Source: Hofstenia miamia
Taxonomy: Eukaryota; Xenacoelomorpha; Acoela; Hofsteniidae
NCBI GenBank assembly: GCA_900660155.1
Contig: CABFPE010000031.1
Span: forward strand, 495,672 to 559,671
DNA length: 64,000 nt
Reading direction: 5' to 3'
Positions 27,201 to 42,200 of this stretch are shown here, one piece after another. The first letter of the stretch is position 1; the number at the start of each line of letters is the position of its first letter. The notes beneath the pieces were generated by a model, which had not been told where the DNA came from, ran no database searches, and was given only the letters and a program-made list of their open reading frames with translations. The translations under genes were made by a program, and so were the position numbers.

Positions 27201-30200
27201 AACACTTAAAAATATCTACTGATTTTTTATGAAAATTCCGATTTTTTGAAATTCATTCAAATTATTTCCATAATTAGTTTCAGATAAACATTGGATCTAA
27301 ATTCCATAAGATCAGAAGTTAACTTTTTTCAGAGCGCTACCGGGTGGAATGAAAGATGATATACTCCCATCTTGTCACGCTTTCTTCAATATTACTGTAG
27401 TTATGAGTATTCAATATTATTTGGAAATAGCCATGAATGAGAGCAACAACAAAACTCAATTTTTTTCATAGACTGTGTAATCTCGGAGGCTTGAGTCGCC
27501 GAACAGAAGTCACTCCTCTATCTAATGGAACTTTTAGATTTTGGATGTCTTTATTAGTGAGTTTAAGAGCGTTTAATTTTTTTTAAGATATCATAATTGA
27601 TCTTAACATATTCTTTAGAAGCTTAGAGTTAAATTATTCTATTGAAAAATTCATTTTACATCGCCCTACTCAAAATCTAATAAATTTTTTCTGTAAAATG
27701 TAATATTTTTATAGTAAAAGATTAAACTAGACTATAATTTTTTTTGATAAACGGTATTTTGTGCATCCCTGATTAGAAGTTTTGCTAATGGTATCAGAGT
27801 AAAACTATTGAAATTAATGCTTTTACATTGAGTTTTTTCGAGGATGTTAGCGTTTCGTGATTATGAAATGAAATTTGCACTAACATGTAAACTACAATAT
27901 TACATGCAAAAGAATGAAAAGTCGAATCCAAACCGTTTTAAAATTCATGCGAGTTTTTATCCAGTGTTTGACGTTACTTCTGTCACTGGGTGGTGTGCCA
28001 TTACAATTTTTATACAGTTATCTCGGTTGCGCACATTCAGAATGGCCTTAAAAATGTTTTGAAAAGCTTGTTTTTGCGACAATTTTCAGTGTTTTTTTTC
28101 AAAATATATTAGAAAAGTGGTTAAAGCACCTATTTTCTCAGTATTATTTTGATTGCTTATCTCTGTTTTAAAACCTGATTACGTACAATGTTTGATTTAT
28201 GCTTTTTTTCATTTAATTATTGTCTCAATTGAATAAAATTGGAAATTTGGAGAAGAGGCATTTTTCAAATCTCCAAATATTTTTTCGAAGAAAATTTTAT
28301 TTTGAAAAATATATTTAAAACGTTTCTGTTATTGTACACTAGCAAATTAATTGTGGAAAGCATTTGAAAAAATTAAAATAATTCCAGCGTTTAATCAATA
28401 TTTTTTGGTGAAATATTAAGAATAATAGATTATTCCACAGGTAAGGCATTAAATATTAAATATAGCTTTTTTCATTAGTTTTTTCACTTCAAACATTAAT
28501 TGAACTATGAAATTCATATTAACCGAATCTAATTCCAGTTTTGTATCAATATTGCAAACACGTAGGCCAAGAGTATAACACTACCATGTCCAGATTGACA
28601 CAAAAATAGGATTTTGAATATAAAAATGGAATGTTACTTAATATTTGTATGAAAGTCTACTGGTGAGCTTTAAGTACTATTTTTCATTTAAACTTTTAAA
28701 ATTTAGGAGGTCGACAGCCCTTAACGGTTTCTTTTAATGTAGACTGACCTTGGCACTGCAACCGCCGACTTGGCACACGGCATGCTCTCTATGAAAGAGG
28801 AGACAATCCTCTATCTTTTGCTGCTTTCAGATTTTAAATATCTTCCTTAGTTCGTGAGTTATAAGTGCTTAACAATTTTTTTGATGTGATCCTAGATTTG
28901 CAAAATTTCTAGTGATTGTCACTTACAAAGTTTGAAGACTGTGAGTTCAATATGGTTATTCGTTTGTGAGTTAAATCGCTCAAAATTATTTTTTAAAGAA
29001 ACTTTCAAAATTTATAAAAAATCCTACGTCATTTAAGGTTAATAACATTTTCAAAGAAAAATTATCTTTATTGTAAAGTATAGAATGTAAAAAAATACTT
29101 AATAGGCTAAGCCCGGGCACTGTTTTCATTGTTGTAATTGGTTTTTTTGGGATTGAATTGGTATTTATTTTAATTATTCAGTATTTTATTGTGTCATATT
29201 TGATTTGGGGATGTGCTTAGGCTTCATACGAAAATTTTTAGCAAGTAGCAATTGAATAGCTATTTCCAAGCAATTTAATTCTTCTTTACTGGAGCAATAA
29301 AACAATATAGATATATATTTGGAAATTATATTACTGTAGTTTTTCATATTTAGTTGCTGACAATCAACAATTCGGAACAATGAACATATCAGAAGTCGAT
29401 GTGATTGATGAAGATGCACTTGGTGATGAGCACGTGGAAACAACAGAGCTTGATGAACTATCAAGATTTACTGAGATTCATTCAGCAAAGGTTTTCCCCA
29501 TTGAAGCATCCGGGTTGGAATGTGGAGTCGTCAATAAAACAGATCAAGTCTTGGATACATTCACTTTTGAAGATAGATCCAAATTCACAACAGCAGAACT
29601 TTCTGAACGAAGTGCGTCTGACATTCTACTTTGTCTTAGCAATGCAAATGACACCAATAACACACCAAGCCCCGTTCGCGAAAATCAGATCTTCACTGAA
29701 GGTTTTGCTTCTCATTCTGAAAGATTGTGGACTAATCTGAAAGAGGTCTCAAACTTTGAACAAGCTTTCATCAGCAATTCACAAAGTAGTTCTGAAAGTA
29801 AAGGCGCTCATATAGCCATTGAGCAAGCTGCTAAGGTAGAAGAGATTTGTGAAAATTCACAACTTACAAGGTGTTTAATGGGTAATCATCCAGTAACAAA
29901 ACAAATTAATGATGAAGCATGTCAACCAATCGTTTGTTCAGATTGCTCTATTAATGATATTGTCAAAGTAGCTAATGTGAGTTTGTCTCTTGATGCATTT
30001 GTGTCTGCCAATAAAGAGTTATTAACTGCAGCATCTCGAACTCAAAGTATTGCCGAATGGAAGAAATCAGAGAAAATACAGACACAAACATTTGAAGAAA
30101 TTGCTACATTAAGTGAAGTTATTAAAGATGCCATAGTGAAAGCATTGATCATTGTTGGCTTGGCGGAAGTAAAGGATGTTAAGGACATGCATGATGCTCA

Positions 30201-33200
30201 GTGGATGCGTTTGAGAGATTCAATACAACCTTTCTTAGGAACATATGCTAAGGAAGTGGAGAACTTTGTAAGAATTACTGAATTTCAAAAGACCTATGTT
30301 GACACAGTAAGAATTGCACAAGCTAAAGAAGGGAGCATATTGTGGTCCCGCTTGAGATCGAATCTGCAATCAGCCTTATTCACTACAGCTGATATACTAA
30401 ATGAAAGATCTTTGTTGAATGAGTATAATAATGTTGAAATGATTGTTGAAGGTCTAATTGCTTATGGTTTGCAGGTTTGGGCGCGGCCTAGACTAGGTGA
30501 GGGGTTGTATGGTTTGATGCAAACGTATGAAACAGAATCAGATCCTAGTCTTTACGAAAATTTGGCTTTTGTCAGTGGCGTAGGGCAGCAAGACATTTCT
30601 TCTGAAGTTCCTACATCATATTCAACTTTACTTCAAAGTATGGTTTCAGTGAATGTGATTAGTGAAAAGTGTACCTCTAACCACTTAATGGAATCTGTTA
30701 TTTATCAACCTCCAAAGGATGAAGCTCCAATTTCATCATCTATTATTGCTGAACAGTTCAGTACAGCTGGCGAATTATCATCTGAGACAGCTTCAACTTT
30801 AACTGATTCACATTTGAATGTGAAATCGAAAATTGTTTCTGAAACTACTGAATCAGCTTTAAATCAAGGTTATACACTATTGCATAATGTCCTTGGTGTT
30901 TCAAAAGAAGAGATCCGCAAATGGGCACGTCTACGAGAATCACTAGATGCTCAACTTATATTTACCAAGTGTGCAGAAGTACAGTTTTATATTGAGGAAA
31001 TTGAGCAAGAAGTTATTGAAATTGGGCAAAGCTATTTGTCAATGGAATCTATGCAAAGTGTTGTAAACGTTTTTAACGTTTGCGCTTCTTTAGAGGAAAC
31101 TGTAACTGCTAATCAAATGGCAGATGATATTATTCATGCATCACAAATTATTGCTGATTGTCATGATGCGATTGTTCTTGATTTCATTAAAGCAAATTAC
31201 AATGTCAGTAGAAGATTAATTGAAGGCATTGCTTTAGACTCAGATAAATTATGGCGAAGACTTCGCTACACTCTTGATGCTGCTTTAATCCATGCCAAGA
31301 CAGACATGTACTCAGAGCTCATTGAGAATATTGACATAACTGTAAAGGATAAACTCGTTCGTTGTATTAATGCAGCTGTTGACCATGGAATAATATGGAC
31401 TAGAATCCGTGATACAATCAGTGCCTTATCAAAATTGAAACCACAAGTTCACAGATTGACAGAAGTTATTCATGAAATTCCTTTAATAACAGGCAATCAT
31501 CCTGCAAGGGATCATGCAAATATATCATTATGGGCTCGTCCTCGTGAGTGCTTGCATCTTGAAGACTATGACAAAGCCACTCCAATTATAGAAAAAATGA
31601 TAATATCTGAGGGTGAGATTAAGCAGTTTTTGGAAAAAGGTCATTCATTGGAAGAATTCAACACGTGGCAAAGATTGAGAGAAAGCATTAAGGGTGATAA
31701 AATTGAATTCCCTCATTGCAGTATTACAGACCTTGGTATTACTATTGCAAATGTTGAAACTCTTGCATCTCCAATTGAAAAATCCATTTTAGCTATTATA
31801 GCTGATCAAAACATACTTCCTTCAAAAAAAGAAAGTGCAGAATCAAATGTTTTTAAAAAGAATATGTTTAATGACAGTGCATCAATATTAGCATTAGTCA
31901 ATCTTGCGATTTCTAAATTGATTGAAGAAGAAAAGGCTGAAGAAAATGAAGCAAAAGAAACCAGAGATAAGTGTTCATTTGAAAAAACAGTGAAGCTTGG
32001 AAAAGGCAAACCTATTATTGTTAACTCTTTGGCTAGTAGTCTTTTGACTGATGATTTAGCTCATGAAAAAATTATTGAAATGGAATGTGTAAATGATGAT
32101 GCTACAATTAAATGCTTAAATGAACAAATTGATGATGCTTTAGAAATGATAGGGCAAGATGACTGTTATCAACCTGATGTTGAAGAATGTGAAGATCTTG
32201 ATGAAGACCTTATAATGGATGAGCTTCATGAAGATGTTGAACTTGCTATTTCAAATAAGGAAGAAGAGCCTACTAATAAGGATAGTGAAGAACTTAGTGT
32301 AATTGAGAAAAAAGACAAAGAGAAAGATACTGTTGAGCCTACAATTGAAGAAACACAAGAAGAAGTTGATTTTGAAGAATGTAAAAAAGAAGAAATGCCT
32401 AAAAATGAGGAGAAGGATGACTTCCAAACAATTGACACAGAAAAAACTAGTGTACATGAAGATGATAATGTTGAAGAGCCTGAAGAAGCACTTATTGAAG
32501 AAATGCAAGAAGAAGTTGAATTAAATAAATCTAAGGAGGAGGAATCTCAAAAAGAGGAAGAAAATGAAGAGTTCCAAACCATAGATGACACAAATGCACC
32601 AAAACCTGACAGTGATGAAGCTGAAATTCCAGAAGTTGTGATGGATGAAGTTCAACATGAAGTTGAACTAAATACTGCAAAGAAAGAAGATACACCTAAG
32701 AATAAAGATGAAGATGAGTTTCAAACCTTAGAAAAAACTGATGAGACTGAAAAAAATGTATCTGAAAATTCGAGTGTTCAAGAAGATGATGTTGATGCTC
32801 CAGAGGAGGCAGTCATGGATGAAGTTCAAGAAGAAGTTGAACTAAGTACTGTGAAGAAAGAAGATACACCTAAGAACACAGATGAAGATGAGTTTCAAAC
32901 CTTAGAAAAAACTGATGAGACTGAAAAAAATGTATCTGAAAATTCGAGTGTTCATGAAGATGATGTTGATGCTCCAGAGGAGGCTGTTATGGATGAAGTT
33001 CAAGAAGAAGTTGAACTAAATACTGTGAAGAAAGAAGATGTACCCAAAAATACAGATGAAGATGAGGTTCAAACCTTAGACGCTACTGATGAAGCAGAAG
33101 AAGTTGCATCTGAAATTTCTAGTGTCCATGAAGAGGATATTAATGTTCCAGAGGATGCTGTCCTAGAAGAAGCTCAAGAGGAAATTGAGCTAAGCAATAT

Positions 33201-36200
33201 GAAGAATGAAGATATTCCTGAGAATGAAGAAAAAGAAGAGTTCCAAACATTAGAAAAAATATGTAATCAAGAAGAGGATTCTGAATTGCCTGAAGAAGCT
33301 ATTATGGATGAAAATCAGGAAGAAGTAGAATTAGAAAATACAAAGACTGAAGATGTGCCAAATGTTGACCAAGATGAAAATTTCGAAGTAATTGAAACTT
33401 GTGAAGACAAAAATGATGAAGAGTCAGAGATAGATGAACATTCAATTCCACCTTGTGATGAAGAAGATGGACCCATGCATGAAGCTGCAGATGATACTAA
33501 AATTGATGAACAAGTTGATGAAGTAATAGATCAAGAATCATTGAAAAGTGATGAAGAATGTTTGGAAGAAGAAATTGAAAAAATTGAAGAACAACTACCA
33601 GAAAAAATGCCTACAAAGTCATTACCAGATGTTAAACAAGATATTATAATACGAGATCCAGCAGAATTTGCTGATATAAAATTAAACTTAGAAAAATGTG
33701 ATAGTATTGAAGAGTTAAATGCAGATCTTGATAATGCAAACTCAGATACTGTTTCTGCAAATGAAAATTTGAATTTACCTGAAACTTTTGAAGAGAATGT
33801 TGAGAAGTGTATGGAAACAGAAGAACATGAAGATGCTGATGAGCAGCAAATTTCCATAAGTAAAGGACGAGGCAAGCAATGTGGTATTATTGCCGGTTTT
33901 ACTTCTAAATTAGAAGCTAAGCCTTGTCCAAATCAAATACCTGTTTCAGAAGAAAAACTGTATGAAGATGGAATGATTGCTACTGAAGACATTTCTAATA
34001 TGGCTATTCATTCTTTAATTGACAACAGAGAAACTGTAAAATATGATGAAGAAATCCTAGCTGCTGAGTTTGACATTAATGAAATGGAGGAAAACAAAAA
34101 ATTATCCAATACATATAAAATTGAGTCAACAGATTCATACTCAAAATCATTTGAACAAGAAAAAGTTTATTTTGGAAATTCAGTTACTGTTGATGATTTC
34201 ATTGATGAAGTAATGTATACTGTATCCTTTAAAACTGAAGTTAATTTTTCAGAGAAAGTCAATGTATCTATTGATTTGTTTTCAAGTCCAAAAAGGAAGA
34301 CATCAATTGCAGAATCAAATATTGTTTTGAATATATTTGATAAACTTGATAAACTACCTCCACCATCTTCTCCTGTTATTAAACCCCTCACAAAATCAGA
34401 AACAAACATAAAACTAAATATTGCAGATATTACTGATTTACAGGAAGAATACATGATTTCTGAAACAAATATTTTATTAAATATTGCTGATAATGAAGAA
34501 TTTGCTAATGCTATTGTAACAGTAGAAGAGTTGTTTGAAATTCACAAAGAAGATATATCTGTTATTGTAGATATTGAGGAAGAGACATCAGAAAATACCA
34601 CTTTGACTAAAGTGCATGTTCATGAGCATCCCATCATTGAATACAATCCAGATCAACATTTGGATGAAATTTATATTAATGTTAAAGAAGAGCAGTATGA
34701 TATGTTTAAAGAAACTGCTACTGAACAAAGTCAAGAGTATTTGGTTAATGTTAATGAAGAACCAAGTCAAGTTACAATGGAAACTTCGATTTTGAAAATT
34801 GACGTTGAATCTGAATTCACTCAGAAAACTATAGAAGAGGAGGATTTGAAATATATTGTTTCAGTTGAAGAGGATACACCTGTTGTAAAGCCAGTCTCAA
34901 TTACTACAACTGAAATTATTACTGAAGTGAACTTGATTGATGAAACAACTGATAGTGTTTATGTTGTTACTGTTGAGCCTTGTGATCAGTCTTCACCTCA
35001 TTATCCACCCGTTTTTATAACTGAATCTCCCCCACAAATTTGTGCAGTTGAAAATACTGATTTAACTATATCTGTTGAACTGTTTGCTCCAGATAGAACA
35101 TCTTATGTCATCTTACTTGATGATTATCCCATTGATAATTATCCACGATTTTATGTTAATCAAGAGCAAATTGGATCAAACTTCTTACTGAATATAAATC
35201 TGATTAATGCACAGAAACCTGATTCTGGAAAACTTCGTATCCTAGCTAAAAATGATCATGGTGCAGATATATGGGAGACAAATTTGAACATTTTGAGACC
35301 TATATATGAAAACAAACCTAGCAATTATTCGTTTTCTTATGAAGCTCCAAGTGACATTTCATCGACTTATCATCCTCAATTTAGTTGTCCAAGTGGCAGC
35401 AAGACCCAGTCACCTTCATATTATCAATCCTATAATGGAAATCCGCGCCAAATTAGTCAACGAGTTTTGTATATTGATGCACCATCAACATTCAATTCAT
35501 TGACATTTGAAAAGCAGTCTAGTTTGTCAGATTTAGCTAGTGAAATTGCTGGATTATGTCTTAGTGATGTCATGTACTCTGGAAATAGACCAGATCACTT
35601 TTTTACACCTTCTGACTGTGATTCTCTTAGTGAAGGATTCTGTTCTCCACATCCTCTGTGCAATGCGTTTGAGGATGCTTTATTGGTGGATTGGAAAGAT
35701 CTCAACTTACTTTCAAGTTGTCGCAAGCCAAAGTCATTCTTGACTGGCAAACAAAATCTTTCAAACATCAATTTCAGTGCTTATGTTTCACAAGAAGAAT
35801 CACTGCAAGGAAAAATGGCAGTTGATTTACTAGGAAATGTTGTCAATGCTTCTGTAAAAGCTCCTCGCTTTAATATTAAGACAACTAAGAAACGCAAGGG
35901 CTGTGCACATATTCATTGGCCCAAGAACAATGAGACATGCATTCGTGATAACCTTCCAGTTGATGTGAAACCAGTGTTTAGTAAAGTTGAAAAGTACATA
36001 GAGCCTGTGGTGAGTTACTATTCTGAAGTAGTTAAAGACGTTGATAATAAAATAATGTCATCCATTTCTGTTAACAAAATCAATATTGAAGAACGACCGT
36101 CTTGTACAATGTCAGTCAACAGCATTCAAACATTTTCAAAAGCCAGCAAATTTCATGAAATGAAACTTAATAACAGCATGCTACAACATGTTTCAAAAGG

Positions 36201-39200
36201 TATTAACAACTTTGCTGCGATTGAAAATGAGAATATTGCTGTGTACTTTGTTGATGATAAAGCATTATTTCAAAGTAAAACTGATCAATGCAACTTAAGT
36301 CAACAAAAAGATTTGCCCAAACAAACAGTTTTAGTTGAAGAGAATTTCTTTAAAGAACATTTGTATAGCATGCCATCTAGTGAAACACTGATTACTATTC
36401 CTATTGAAAGTGCCATATTGGATAAAATTAGCACTGTAAATAAAAAGACAATTAGCCTAGCTAATTATAAATCACTTAGCAGTGATATGAAAGAAATTGC
36501 AGCCAACTATGTTAAGAAAAGGGAAATTTTTAACTGTGTTTATAATATCCAAGACACACCAATTCAATCTAACACTGAATATTCAAATGCTGTTTCTGAA
36601 ATCACTGATAAACTTAAGCATGCTGGTGTTAAGACAAGTTGTATTGACTCCTGCAAAATTGAAGATGCAAATATGTTTATGCATACAGTTCTTACAAAGG
36701 CATTTATTTCAACTGCAATTGATCATGTATTTGATAACAGTTTAGTGAATTTTGCATTTGAAGAAGGTTATACAGTAAGTATGACTCATACAAATTTCAA
36801 AGAAGTGATTTATGAACTAATGAAGTCAGTGCCAATTTGTGTTTGCACAATGAAGCATTTATGCTTTGAAAATCTTTCAGAAATGACTAATGTTAGAAGA
36901 ACTGAAATATTTGCAACAATATGCTCATCTTTAATTAATTATGTGGAGTCTGTTGTGTTAGAATGTCCTACTGCTCTTAGATCAATTGCAAAGGCTTCCC
37001 TCAATGAAGTTAAAGTTTTAACAAAGCCAGATGTTGCATCAAAACCTGAAATCTTGCAAGATGAAAGCAGCAAACCTGAAACATTGAAGGTTTTGAATGT
37101 TTCTGATGTAGTTGTCTATAACAGTGAACAACTAAGTGAGGAACAATCAATTAAATTTGAAAATTCTGATTCTGAAAACTTAAATGTAGCATCATCTAAT
37201 CATATGAAACATAGTATTGAAAAAGTCGATATCTGCACTGCAGTAGAAGATACATTTGAGTCTGCTTGTAAATCTTTTGATGTTTGTAATTCAATTATTA
37301 AGTGTATTCATGAACCATCCATACCAAACAAGTCAGAAATTTGCGTCCCTGTGAGTGATGACTCATCTTTTGAATATTCAGAAAGCTCTTTAATCAACGC
37401 TTCAGTAATTCCAACTGAGAACAAAAATATAAACCAAGCATCATCTAAAGTGGAAGAAATAATGGTTTCCAGTAATGAAGAACCTGTTTTGTTTGGAAAA
37501 GCACACTGTTTCCAATCCAAGGCTGAATTGATTGCCATGAGCAGTGTATTTAATGTTCATGTTCAGAAGGCTGTTTGCACTGATGAATGCTCATCCACAT
37601 TTGAGAATGCTACGCAGTCTACAATTACTTCTGATAAAATTGACGAGGAATTCTTTGATGTACTTGACTATGATGGCGCTGCCAATCACCAACAGTCAGC
37701 AAGCATTGTAAGTGAATACATTGACATTGAAAATGTTACAAATATGGAAGAGTTCATTGATATCCATTGTGATGAAATGATCAATGCTGATTTTGTTGAT
37801 TCAGAATCGCCTATTTATCACTTTAGTGAGTGTATTGAAAGAAATAGATGTCTAGTTGAGGATGTAGTCTTAGAGACTGTTGTTGACTCTGAAATTCAAA
37901 ATTATTCCAATGCAAACTCTGTACTTTTATCTTGTAACACATGTTCAAGATTAGTTCAAATTAGGTTTGTGGATAATGTATACGTATGTGAATCCTGCAA
38001 TTCTGTAATTGTACCTGAAAAAATATATGAATCTGCTGACTCCCAAAATATAACTGCTAATATCAGCAATTCCTTGACACAGCTTCAAAATAGCCTTTAT
38101 AATCAAACACATGATGCTGTTAGTGAAAGCATTGATAATGTAATTTTTGAAACAGTTGAAATGCAATCTCTAAATTCTCAAAGAGCTTCTATTCAAAAGC
38201 AAAATACTGGGAAAACTGTTAGTGTACCAGAAAAAATTGATTCCCCTGCTGAAGAAAACATGGCAACCACAGTAAGTGATACATCATTTGAAGTTGCAGA
38301 ATTGGAAATTTTGACTTCAGAAGCCGCTAAATATTGTTATGTACTGAATTCAGTCAGTGAAATTGTGGAATTAGATGCAGTCTCTCAACTTGAGAATATT
38401 AATTCCATTTCTGCTAATGTCGAAAATATTGATTCACTCATGATGTGGGAGAATGTTGACATCAACATTAACGGAAATTGCTTTACAGAAAAAGCAGATG
38501 TGCAAGAAATTTGTTTTGATGAATTTGTTAGTCACTTTTCAGAATTCAATGTAGAAACTAATGAATTTGCAGAATACCAATATATTAATAGTTTCACGAG
38601 TAAACAACTTTGCATTTGTGATTCTGTGGTATCTTGTACAGGTCAATTAACTGAAAAAGAGGCTGCTGATGCTCAAAGCCTATCAAAATGCAATTGTGAA
38701 CATGAATTACAATGTGAAGAGTACTTGATTGCAGAATTTGATCATTGCAAAATTGTTGACTTGCCTATTTGTGAGAAAGCGGAATTTACATTTGTGGAAG
38801 AAGAAATTGATTATGAGGATGTTCCAGAAACATTATGCAAGACTAAAGTTCCAGAAGATGCTGAAATTGATGAAGAACTAATTGTGCCAATAGAGTGTAT
38901 AGATGCTGAAGGTGGATTGCAAAGACCAAAATTTGAGTATCCTGAAGATGCTCTATCTTTTAATAGCCCACTGAAATCTGCGGACTTAAGTGATTCAGAT
39001 ATAAATGAAGAAGAAATCACCCCAGTTGATATTGATGAACTCGATTTATTGATTAATCCTTTCGTTGGTAAAAAGATGAATGCTGAAACTTATTTATTCA
39101 AATCATCTCTTTGTGAGGAGTTGGCTCATGCCGAATTTGAAACTTCACTACTGTTCAATATGCAAGCGAATAAATGTAATATCAATGAAAACTTAATTGT

Positions 39201-42200
39201 TGCTGATGAAGTTGAGGTTGTTACTGAAATGCTGGATTTGGAAAAGAATGATAAGGAAGAGATTATCAGCGCTGAATCTGATAGCGATGGTTCTTTCAAA
39301 GATGATGTTTCTTTTAGAACATTGGAGAAAGAAAATATGGTGGTTGAAGATATTAGAAGTGATCTTTTGGCAATGGTTTCAACTGTGAGGGACTTGGCTG
39401 ATTATACTGTTGATTGCAAAGAATGGAATATAAGTTTTCAACAAGATCGCCTTTTGGCTGAGCATATTCCCAGCATGCTCACATTTAGCACACCAGTTGA
39501 GAACATTTTATTTGCAATTGGTAAAAGCGGAATTTGTGAATTTGAGCAATTGCCAATTTGCTACACAAATCCTAAAAAATATTATGTATCAACTAAAATA
39601 TTCGCGGATACTCCACGCAGATCATGCTCTGACGAGATAGTTATTACCAGCTGTTTTGACGTCGAGATCGCACCAGAGGAAGTTATCAAAAAGATCAAGA
39701 AGAAATCCCCTGTTATTTATGTTGTGGAAGAAATAATTGAAACCAAGAGAGTGAAAAAACCCAAAGTCAAACGCAATACAAAAGCATATTGCGATGCGCC
39801 AATCAGTTCCATTTCTGATTACTTCGAACCTCTACCCATACCTTCTTGCTCAGATGTCCCAACTGTAGTAAGTTCACTGTCATCTTTGGCATGTGAAGAT
39901 ACATACTTTACTGCTAGCGAAATGAATTCAGAGAATCAAAGATTATCAGTAAACACAATTACAAGCAGCATTTTTGATAAAACGTCATCTTACTACAGTG
40001 TTTGTGAGACATTAACCCATTCCACTGCTACCCTTGCTAGCAGTGATCAAGAAGAGCATGAAAACTCTTTGGGTGGCTCAACGCCTGATCTCTCAAAATC
40101 AGCATCCCAGCATGACTTAACAACTCCTTCAATGGATTCAGCTTATGATGATATTTATAAACGATTTTCTGATCCTATTGTACTTCATGGAAATCATGGA
40201 AATGGTCTTCCAGAACAGACTGTTGAATGTTTCAATTTCACAGCTGAGCGCGCTAATGTTGTACCGTGCTTGGAGAACAGCGATTTGGATTTCATTGAAA
40301 AGTCTAGAAAATCTACCAAGTCATTAAATACGACGTTGTTTTTAGTTGAGGAATCTTCCATTGAAGAACGTGTATGTGCTCAAACGAAATCAATTCGGGA
40401 GGATTCTGCTCTTTATCCAACATATTCCAAACAAAAGAAATTGCAGTATGCTCATATTTATCCTGCTTCTTGTGAAGATCTTGAGACGCCATGTGCACGT
40501 GCAATTCCAGTCATGATTTCACCAAAATATAACTCTAATGATAACCTTGAGATTACAACTTATTCAAGTGAGGAGGAGTTATTAAGTCTTTCCGATTCTT
40601 CCACCATATCATCTTGCTCATCAAAGGAAAGCATTTTAACTACAATTACAAACTCATCACAAAGCTCTGATATGAGTTTCATCGACAGTGTATCATCAAG
40701 ATCGTCATCACAAAGTGACATCTCTTTTGGCAATATTCGATCTAAGATATTTGAATCCGAAACCGATATTAGAAAAACTTTCAATGAAGCTGATTTCCAA
40801 AATAAAATTAAAGTGAATGAATTAAAAAAGAGCACATTTGGAATGGGTAAACATGTTAAGATGACTCTCACACTTAAGTCAATGCATGAATCCAAGACCA
40901 ATAAACAGGTCAGTACGGATAGATCGAAAGTTTTGGATAATGTAACAGCAACCTATGTTGTGCCACCTAGAATCATACGAAGTGTTGATGATAAACTATT
41001 CAATGAAGGTTCGCCAATTGTTATGACTATTCATGCGCTAGCTGAGCCAAAGCCAACGTTTACTTGGATTAAGGATACAAAAACACTGCAACCATCAGCT
41101 GGTGTTAGCATAAAGGATACAGATATGGGAAGCACTCTATTACATGTGCAAAGTTCAAAATGATTGTGGAATGGCGTGGTGCTCTGTGAAATTGTCGAAA
41201 TACCAAAAAACAGGCAAGTAGATTTCCATGTTTATAAGTTTTGTTATTAAGTTCAGATATTGTAAATTCCTGTTTAGTATTTTCGCCGTTTTCACGCAAA
41301 GCATCTTCAACCAACCAATATAAAGTGAAAAAGGTACGTGTTATTTTAAAAAACTTAGTAGTCCTAAATGTTACCTAGTGTGTATTTTTGGCCTTCATTT
41401 TTCCAATTAACGTGACAATTTGTTTGTACTGTTTTTGGAACATAATTTGTCAATTAAATAAAAGAAAAGTTCACCAATTAACTGCTTTATAAAACCATTG
41501 CGATTTCTTTTGCATTTGTATTCAGGTGGGGATAGGGGTTGGTATAGGAGCCATTACAAAAGCTTAAAATAATTGAACTGAAGTTGTACAAATCTTCAGA
41601 AAATATGATCAGAAATATCGCACCACTGAGTTAACCAAGCGGATTTTTGAATTCAATGACTGTTCCAAAGCAATTTTGGAAAACTTTGTGCCCCATCTGA
41701 TGCCGTTGATATGATCTGCTTGCATCCTTGTTTCATAGATATCGGTGATATCTTGTGATCTCTATTGTATTTTTTATAAAATATTGAATTTGAATTCACT
41801 ATATAATTGTCTAGTTTTTTTACCATTAAATTGATTGCATTTCTATGACGTAGTATTAGTTTTCTATTATATTTCACTAAATTTCATAAGGAAGTGGGTA
41901 TACTGAGCAAATTCGTAAGTACAAGTAATTGAATCCAACATTTTAGGTGAGTTGTGGTTCTAAGAAGGCTGATGAGACGGTATCTTTGCAAAAGTCTCAA
42001 AGTGAGAATTCGCCTAAATTCACTACTCCTCTCAAGTCGCAAGTGCTTTTCTATGGTCAAGATGTAACTTTGACTGTTAAGGTAAATATGTTTATCCTGA
42101 ACGTGTGGTTTATATATAATCATAATTATTGGTTCCGTATTTTACTTTCAAATTTCATGAGGCGTAACTGTACACTTTTCTAGTATAACGGTTTCCCTGA

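Noticed and set aside
26654-28062. Short open frames (69-72 codons) in the 5.2-kb intron as exons
   Set aside because: No splice sites in phase with the flanking Ig exons and no domain features.
29380-29382. ATG at 29380 as a true translation start of a second giant gene
   Set aside because: The exon opens upstream at 29354 after a good acceptor and joins the Ig exon ending at 24170 in the correct phase, so an internal exon of one gene is the better reading. An alternative internal promoter cannot be excluded.
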